Of a DNA stretch of 35,420 nt, positions 31,117 to 35,420 are shown piece after piece. Both the position numbers and the translations under genes were made by a program. A model generated the notes under the pieces. The model was not told the DNA's origin. It saw only the letters and a list, made by a program, of their open reading frames with translations, and ran no database searches. This DNA is from a virus. The stretch covers positions 1-35,420 of the IMG/VR virus record IMGVR_UViG_3300012920_004997. One strand, written 5' to 3'. Each line of letters starts with the position of its first letter. Position 1 is the first letter of the stretch.

Positions 31117-32484
31117 ATGATAAGTAATAGGTTAGACGAATTAGAAATGATAAGAGAAAAGTTGAGAAGAACTCAACAGGATAAAGATATTGAGGGCAAG
31201 AAAGGAACTCAACCTAAGAAATATTATGCAAAAGACGCAGACGGGGACGAAATGTCTAAGTCTACAAAAGATAAACGTGCAGCTCACTTTGCTAAAAACG
31301 CAAAGAAAGATGACGATAATGATAATGCATATGAACCTGCTCCAGGCGATAAGTCTGCAGAAACTAAACCTTCACAACACACTAAGAAGTATAAGAAAAT
31401 GTTCGGAGAGAATGCAGACACTTCACTAAAGAAAAAAGCAGAGAAGACTGGAATGCCTTTTGGTATTCTAAAACAAGTCTATAATCGTGGAGTTGCAGCT
31501 TGGAAATCAGGTCACAGGCCTGGAACTACACCTGAACAATGGGGACATGCACGCGTGAATTCCTTTGTGACTAAATCAAAAGGAACATGGGGTGGTGCAG
31601 ACCAAGACCTTGCAAGAAAAGTTAGAGGAGAATCAATCGAAGAGTCAGTTGATATCAAAAAACAACTCAAAAAAGTTAAAGGTCTTACAAAGAAACAATT
31701 GCAAATGTTAGCAACATTACCTTCACCAGTATTAACCAGTATGATTCAACAATTATCAGGTTTAGTTATGGGTGAAGAAATCAAAGAAGGTAAATACGTT
31801 GCACCAAGACTTGAAGTGTTATCTTATGTCTTGAAAATGATTGAAAAGAAAGTCACCAAAGAAATAGAAAAGAATCAAGAACGTGGAATTGCAATTATAA
31901 ATCAATTAGGTTCATACGTAAATGCAAAAGTCACTGATAAGAAACAAAAGGATAATAAACTATTCCTTAAGTTTGGTGATAATTTAGAAGGAAATGATTT
32001 ATCAGAAAATGCAGCTGAAGACGCTGCAATTCTAAAAGCAAAACAAGTTGAAGAACTTGAAAGAATGAAACAAAGACATATTGACGAGTTAGAAGCACTT
32101 CAAGATAGACACGAAAGAGAAACAGAAAAAGTCAACAGACAAAAAGAAAAGGAAACTCTCGACAAACAAATCAAAGCAAAACGTGACGCAGAAAGAAAAG
32201 CTGCAGAGAAACAACAACAATCTGAAGAAAGAGATTATAAAAAAGAGTATAAGAATTATCACTCTAAACCTGAACAAATCAAAAGACGTGCAAAAAGAAA
32301 TGAAGCACGTAGAAGTTTAAAAGACAGAAAAGATATAAAAGGAAAGGACGTTCACCATAAAGATAACAATCCTATGAATAATGATAAGTCTAATCTTTCA
32401 ATTGTATCACAAAAATACAATAGAACAGAACCAAGACTAAGAAAATTGAAAGAGAAAGGACTACTTCCAAATGGCAGGAAATAA
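31117..32484 (+). CDS. DUF5824-like domain plus C-terminal HNH-type domain
   Basis: This 455-residue protein has two recognisable regions. Around residues 105-160, KKKAEKTGMPFGILKQVYNR, AAWKSGHRPGTTPEQWGHAR and FVTKSKGTWGGADQDLA form a conserved domain that I recall as DUF5824, common in marine phages. At the end, GKDVHHKDNNPMNNDKSNL followed by SIVSQKYNR is a classic HNH-type metal/nuclease core (H-H...N...N). A long charged coiled coil (~310-400) separates them. It may be a virion-associated or packaging nuclease. The ATG at 31117 follows the late box; an earlier in-frame codon at 31072 lies inside the previous gene. Confidence 0.8.
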   Translation: MISNRLDELEMIREKLRRTQQDKDIEGKKGTQPKKYYAKDADGDEMSKSTKDKRAAHFAKNAKKDDDNDNAYEPAPGDKSAETKPSQHTKKYKKMFGENADTSLKKKAEKTGMPFGILKQVYNRGVAAWKSGHRPGTTPEQWGHARVNSFVTKSKGTWGGADQDLARKVRGESIEESVDIKKQLKKVKGLTKKQLQMLATLPSPVLTSMIQQLSGLVMGEEIKEGKYVAPRLEVLSYVLKMIEKKVTKEIEKNQERGIAIINQLGSYVNAKVTDKKQKDNKLFLKFGDNLEGNDLSENAAEDAAILKAKQVEELERMKQRHIDELEALQDRHERETEKVNRQKEKETLDKQIKAKRDAERKAAEKQQQSEERDYKKEYKNYHSKPEQIKRRAKRNEARRSLKDRKDIKGKDVHHKDNNPMNNDKSNLSIVSQKYNRTEPRLRKLKEKGLLPNGRK

Positions 32485-33145
32485 ACACGACAACGGAGTT
32501 CACGAACAGGGAACAGACGAAACTAGAAAGGCATATCAAGAAGATACGCCTGGTCAAAAAGTAGAGAAATACGTTAAAGAGAATCAAAAAGCATATCACA
32601 ATTCAAAGAAAACATTCTCTCAAATTGCAATAAACGAAACACTCGATACACTTCAACAAGAAAAAATTAACATACTTGATAATCCATTTCGTTTAGGTTC
32701 AATGATGTATTTTGAAACAATTAATGAAGTCCGTAGATTAGTTGCAGAAGACCGATATAAACTCACTGAAGTAGATAAGAACATTTTAGATACAGATATA
32801 GGGGAATTCGAAGTATATGAGGGGGAGTTAGTCCCACTTGATTGTCCACAATACGAATTAATCGAAGAAGAAGAACCCGAACTCAACAGTCCTAAGAAGG
32901 GAGGCCCAAAGAAATACTATGTGTATGTTCGTGACCCCCAAACAAAGAAAATCAAAAAGGTCACATGGGGTGACACTACAGGTTTAAAAGTCAAATTAGG
33001 AAACAAAAAAGCAAGAAAATCCTTTGCAGCTAGACATAAATGTGACCAACAAAAGGATAAGACTACTGCATCATACTGGGCATGTAGATTACCTCATTAT
33101 GCAAAACAATTAGGTCTTAGTGACGGAGGAAACTTTTACTGGTAA
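32471..33145 (+). CDS. Conserved marine phage protein with C-terminal basic domain
   Basis: This 224-residue protein has a strongly conserved-looking C-terminal domain (~140-224): SPKKGGPKKYYVYVRDPQTK, KKVTWGDTTGLKVKLGNKKA and KSFAARHKCDQQKDKTTASY, then WACRLPHYAKQLGLSDGGNFYW. I recall this domain at the ends of several T4-like marine phage proteins of unknown role. C-terminal Cys and His could bind zinc. The N-terminal part is helical and acidic. The start overlaps the HNH gene by 14 nt. Confidence 0.8.
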   Translation: MAGNKHDNGVHEQGTDETRKAYQEDTPGQKVEKYVKENQKAYHNSKKTFSQIAINETLDTLQQEKINILDNPFRLGSMMYFETINEVRRLVAEDRYKLTEVDKNILDTDIGEFEVYEGELVPLDCPQYELIEEEEPELNSPKKGGPKKYYVYVRDPQTKKIKKVTWGDTTGLKVKLGNKKARKSFAARHKCDQQKDKTTASYWACRLPHYAKQLGLSDGGNFYW

Positions 33146-33155
33146 GGAGTATATA

Positions 33156-33401
33156 ATGTTAGTAAGTGAATACTGGGATAATGACAGAAGAGCAGTTATC
33201 CGAAAAGAAAAAGAAGGATTCGAAGTTGACCTTTTCAAAAACAACTACAAAGAAACAAGAAAAGTCCACAAACATTCTGAATCATATGCAGAAGACGTTG
33301 CTGAGAACTTTGTGCAAGGGTTATTTGACATAGAAGAGGAAGGAAGTTTCTATGGATATAAAGAAAAAACAGACAATTTTGACCCCGAAGTAGATGACTA
33401 G
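33156..33401 (+). CDS. Hypothetical acidic protein
   Basis: This 81-residue protein from ATG 33156 has AAGGAG (33144-33149) at proper distance, so the longer in-frame reading from 33120 is not used. It reads MLVSEYWDNDRRAVIRKEKE and continues with FEVDLFKNNYKETRKVHKHS, ending acidic. A small beta-rich fold is likely. It overlaps the next gene by 8 nt (ATGACTAG). I do not recognise a function. Confidence 0.75.
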   Translation: MLVSEYWDNDRRAVIRKEKEGFEVDLFKNNYKETRKVHKHSESYAEDVAENFVQGLFDIEEEGSFYGYKEKTDNFDPEVDD

Positions 33402-33681
33402 ACCATATATTGATACAGAATATACCCAACACGGGACTGAACGTAAATACGTCATTAGAACGTTTCTAAGGGACGTAGACGAACAGGAATTGGTGTGGCA
33501 TAGGGACGATAGTAATAGAACTGTTCATGTTTTAAGAGGTTCGGGTTGGAAATTACAGAAAGATGACGAACTTCCTTTAGATTTAGAAACAGGAAAGGAT
33601 TATTACATACTTAAAGACCAATATCATAGATTATTAAAAGGTGAAGAGGATTTAGTCCTCAGAATAGAGAATGGAACCTAA
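33394..33681 (+). CDS. Cupin-like conserved phage protein
   Basis: This 95-residue protein reads DEQELVWHRDDSNRTVHVLR, GSGWKLQKDDELPLDLETGK and YHRLLKGEEDLVLRIENG. The succession of WHRD, GW.LQ..DELP, a G-x-x-Y turn and YHRLIKG fits a small cupin barrel, as seen in proteins of other T4-like marine phages that I recall. Two His (in WHRD and YHRL) could hold a metal. The role is unknown. It is coupled by an 8-nt overlap upstream and an 11-nt overlap downstream. Confidence 0.75.
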   Translation: MTRPYIDTEYTQHGTERKYVIRTFLRDVDEQELVWHRDDSNRTVHVLRGSGWKLQKDDELPLDLETGKDYYILKDQYHRLLKGEEDLVLRIENGT

Positions 33682-34096
33682 TCTTTGTCTTGATTGTGGA
33701 TTGTGTTGTAAAGGAGTCGTCTTTAGAGCTCTATCTTTAGAACAAAAGGAAATAAGAAAGTTCTCTAGGCAAGTCAAAAGAGGGTTTGATATAATTCCTA
33801 CGCATTCAATATACCCCACTAGAAAGACTATAAACAGGATTGCATACCCGTTTGAGGCAGGTTGTGAACACTTACAAAAGGATAATAAATGTAAGATTTA
33901 CGAGGACAGACCTACAAATTGTCAAAGATATGAGTGTCCAATGTTGATAAGATATAGGAACAAAGAAATCTCTTATGAGGTTGCACTAAATAAAATTAAA
34001 GAAATTAAGAAATTGAAGGTGACTTCACTTAAAAATTCTCCACATGGAGGAGTGTTAGGATACCCTGATAAAATTCACGCTATAATGAAGGCGTGA
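33671..34096 (+). CDS. YkgJ/UPF0153-like cysteine-cluster protein
   Basis: This 141-residue protein has the YkgJ-type cysteine pattern: CLDCGLCCKG near the N-terminus, then C in GCEHLQKDNKCKIYEDRPTN and CQRYEC. These eight Cys probably bind an iron-sulfur cluster or zinc. The family is widespread in bacteria and its function is not established. In this phage the IscU-like scaffold at 24433 could serve it, which is inference. It overlaps the cupin-like gene by 11 nt. Confidence 0.88.
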   Translation: MEPNLCLDCGLCCKGVVFRALSLEQKEIRKFSRQVKRGFDIIPTHSIYPTRKTINRIAYPFEAGCEHLQKDNKCKIYEDRPTNCQRYECPMLIRYRNKEISYEVALNKIKEIKKLKVTSLKNSPHGGVLGYPDKIHAIMKA

Positions 34097-34108
34097 CCTT
34101 TTAAATAT

Positions 34109-34116
34109 TATAAATA
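34109..34116 (+). promoter_or_regulatory. T4-type late promoter box TATAAATA
   Basis: A perfect box in a 28-nt gap. The predicted start near 34122 is 3 nt before the ATG at 34125; no Shine-Dalgarno is present. Confidence 0.75.
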
Positions 34117-34124
34117 ATACTGTT

Positions 34125-34700
34125 ATGAGTTATAAGTCAGAAAACTGGAAAGAGAAACTAGAACAAGTCCGTGGACACATTGCCTTAAAGGAAGGGAGTG
34201 TAGAGAAGTCTGCAGACGAGATTCTAAATGACCAAATTGAAGAAGAACTTTCAACTTTCTTCCAAGAAGAAGAGGTTATTGAAGAAGAATTAGTTTTAGA
34301 AGCCTCTATGGGTGATATGATTAAGAAAGTATTCAATACAGATAGTGAAACAGAAGCTATGGGTATTGCAAAACTTCTTAATATGACAGACGTTAAGGTT
34401 GCACTTGCAATGCAAAAACAAAACCCTGCTGGATTTAAGAAAACAACATTCGGTATGGGTGCAGACAATAAGAACAGAGATATGATTAAGGATAAAGACC
34501 TTATGAAAATGTTCAAGAAAGCAGGAGTCAAACCATTACCTGAAGGTGTCGAAGAACAATCAGAAGAGTCAGTTGAAAAGACTACAGAAAAACTCGTAGA
34601 AAGAAACATGTTAGGTCGTCTTGCAAAACAGTTAAGACTTAACGAAGAAGGTAAACAAAAAATGTTTGCATATTTTGAAAAAGGGGAATTAGAACAATGA
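34125..34700 (+). CDS. Hypothetical late protein
   Basis: This 191-residue protein is mainly helical and acidic: ENWKEKLEQVRGHIALKEGS, IEEELSTFFQEEEVIEEELV, then MGDMIKKVFNTDSETEAMGI and AKLLNMTDVKVALAMQKQNP. It ends RNMLGRLAKQLRLNEEGKQK. The late promoter directly at its start suggests a virion or assembly role. I do not recognise a family. A long antisense reading frame exists over the whole gene but has no promoter or ribosome site of its own and is discounted. Confidence 0.78.
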   Translation: MSYKSENWKEKLEQVRGHIALKEGSVEKSADEILNDQIEEELSTFFQEEEVIEEELVLEASMGDMIKKVFNTDSETEAMGIAKLLNMTDVKVALAMQKQNPAGFKKTTFGMGADNKNRDMIKDKDLMKMFKKAGVKPLPEGVEEQSEESVEKTTEKLVERNMLGRLAKQLRLNEEGKQKMFAYFEKGELEQ

Positions 34701-35143
34701 TACACGACCTACCTAAATCACTCGTAGAAGATTCAAAGAAAATCTTAAAGATGTCTAAAGAATATGAGGACTTCTTTAAAGCAACACTAAAGAAATTTGG
34801 TGTCACTTCACCTGCTGAATTATCCACTGATAAGAAAAAAGAGTTCTTCGATTATATCGATAAGAACTACAAAGGTGAAAAAGAAGAACAAGTAGAAGAA
34901 GGAACTTGTGATTCCTCTAAGAAGAAAAAATACGAATACGTAGAATTAGACGAAGCAAATGTTTCATTCGTATTTCATGACAAAGCAGAAGCAAAACTAT
35001 TTGCTTCAAAAGTTAAAGGGTTTGTTGACAATGTAGAATTGATAAAGTATTCTACAGTTGGACAAGTTCATGTCAAACTTACAGGGAGTAAAGAAGGTTT
35101 CAAGAAAGCAGTCGCAGTTGCTGTTAAAATGTCAGGGGAATAA
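34697..35143 (+). CDS. Hypothetical late protein
   Basis: This 148-residue protein starts with a 4-nt overlap (ATGA). The N-terminal domain (LPKSLVEDSKKILKMSKEYE, FGVTSPAELSTDKKKEFFDY) resembles a short module that I recall at the N-terminus of several T4-like marine phage proteins. After a Lys/Glu-rich linker, a second domain reads VSFVFHDKAEAKLFASKVKG and VHVKLTGSKEGFKKAVAVAV, like a small alpha/beta RNA- or protein-binding fold. Function is unknown; it is probably co-expressed with the gene before it. Confidence 0.78.
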   Translation: MIHDLPKSLVEDSKKILKMSKEYEDFFKATLKKFGVTSPAELSTDKKKEFFDYIDKNYKGEKEEQVEEGTCDSSKKKKYEYVELDEANVSFVFHDKAEAKLFASKVKGFVDNVELIKYSTVGQVHVKLTGSKEGFKKAVAVAVKMSGE

Positions 35144-35145
35144 AC

Positions 35146-35420
35146 ATGAACCTATTCCATGAAGCCAAGAAAGTATTAGATAAGGACGGGAAAGTCAATG
35201 CACTCGGCCCTTACGGAAAACAGAAACTTACAGGTCGTGAGATTCAAACCTATTTCCGTAGAAATAAAGTCAAAGATAAAACAATCAGAAAAGCAGTAGA
35301 GGTTGCATTAGACCTCGGTGGTGCAATGGATATAGCAATCAAAGCTATCAAAGACTATTACGGAAACAAAATCCTAAAAGCAAAAGAAGTTCAGTATGCA
35401 CTTAAGTTCGCAAACGAAGA
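35146..35420 (+). CDS. Hypothetical late protein, N-terminal part (cut by window end)
   Basis: An open frame of 91 codons and two bases runs off the window. The visible sequence is MNLFHEAKKVLDKDGKVNAL, GPYGKQKLTGREIQTYFRRN, then AVEVALDLGGAMDIAIKAIK. It is helical and basic. It begins 2 nt after the preceding stop, with AGGGGAA (35135-35141) as a possible ribosome site. The product cannot be named from this fragment. Confidence 0.7.
   Translation, partial: MNLFHEAKKVLDKDGKVNALGPYGKQKLTGREIQTYFRRNKVKDKTIRKAVEVALDLGGAMDIAIKAIKDYYGNKILKAKEVQYALKFANE

Noticed and set aside
34130-34705. A 191-codon open frame on the minus strand over a late gene.
   Set aside because: It is Ser/Leu/Phe-rich, exactly antisense to the gene at 34125-34700, and has no promoter or ribosome site. 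The + strand frame has both a late box and coupled neighbours.
1-35420. tRNA genes, CRISPR arrays, insertion sequences and integration sites.
   Set aside because: No cloverleaf, regularly spaced repeat, transposase, integrase or terminal inverted repeat was seen on either strand.

Overview
The window is 35.4 kb of AT-rich DNA with every credible gene on the + strand. It reads as a contiguous piece of a T4-like marine myovirus genome. The evidence is a run of T4-type replication and recombination genes (46 C-terminus, 45, 44, 62, regA, 43, uvsX, 41), T4-type late promoter boxes (TATAAATA and N-ATAAATA variants), and accessory genes typical of marine T4-like phages (peptide deformylase, cobS-like AAA+, Hsp20, peroxiredoxin, IscU-like protein). 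The host cannot be fixed from the sequence. The AT-richness suggests a streamlined marine proteobacterium such as SAR11 or OM43, but that is inference.

Layout. 1-2904: end of gene 46, a possible nuclease, peptide deformylase and an overlapping 2OG-Fe(II) oxygenase. 2905-7448: a module of an HExxH/VWA protein and a MoxR-like AAA+ protein, under three near-identical early-type promoters. 7448-10530: clamp, clamp loader and RegA, with small genes between. 10541-11077: two small membrane genes closed by a strong terminator. 11080-18045: a late-promoter cassette with two small membrane proteins, CsgF-like, CsgG-like, a curlin-like protein, a FecR-domain protein, a membrane peptide, a second curlin-like protein, a CHASE2/adenylate cyclase and a membrane protein. 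18054-19212: Hsp20 and peroxiredoxin, each with its own promoter. 19190-21882: DNA methyltransferase, lysozyme and small conserved genes. 21871-27899: DNA polymerase, IscU-like protein, SNase-like nuclease, UvsX and Gp41 helicase. 27908-35420: mostly late genes, including a ligase-like protein, a nucleotidyltransferase/kinase fusion, an HNH protein, a cupin-like protein and a YkgJ-like cysteine cluster protein. The first and last genes are cut by the window ends.

How it works together. The most remarkable block is 11080-18045. It encodes an outer-membrane curli secretion pore (CsgG) with its accessory factor (CsgF), two different secreted repeat proteins of curlin type, and a FecR-domain protein beside a membrane adenylate cyclase with an extracytoplasmic CHASE2 sensor. 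The leading late promoter suggests this amyloid-export and cAMP set is made late in infection. Other genome-scale signals: many transcripts are predicted to be leaderless, GATC is seen once and GTAC not at all, start/stop codons overlap by exactly 8 nt at nine junctions, and the methyltransferase shares its extreme C-terminus with the DNA polymerase.

No non-coding stretch exceeds 300 bases. The longest is 18046-18210, the promoter and leader of the Hsp20 gene. I saw no tRNA, rRNA, CRISPR array, insertion sequence or attachment site. All counts and positions were made by eye, and family names come from recognition of motifs, not from a search.
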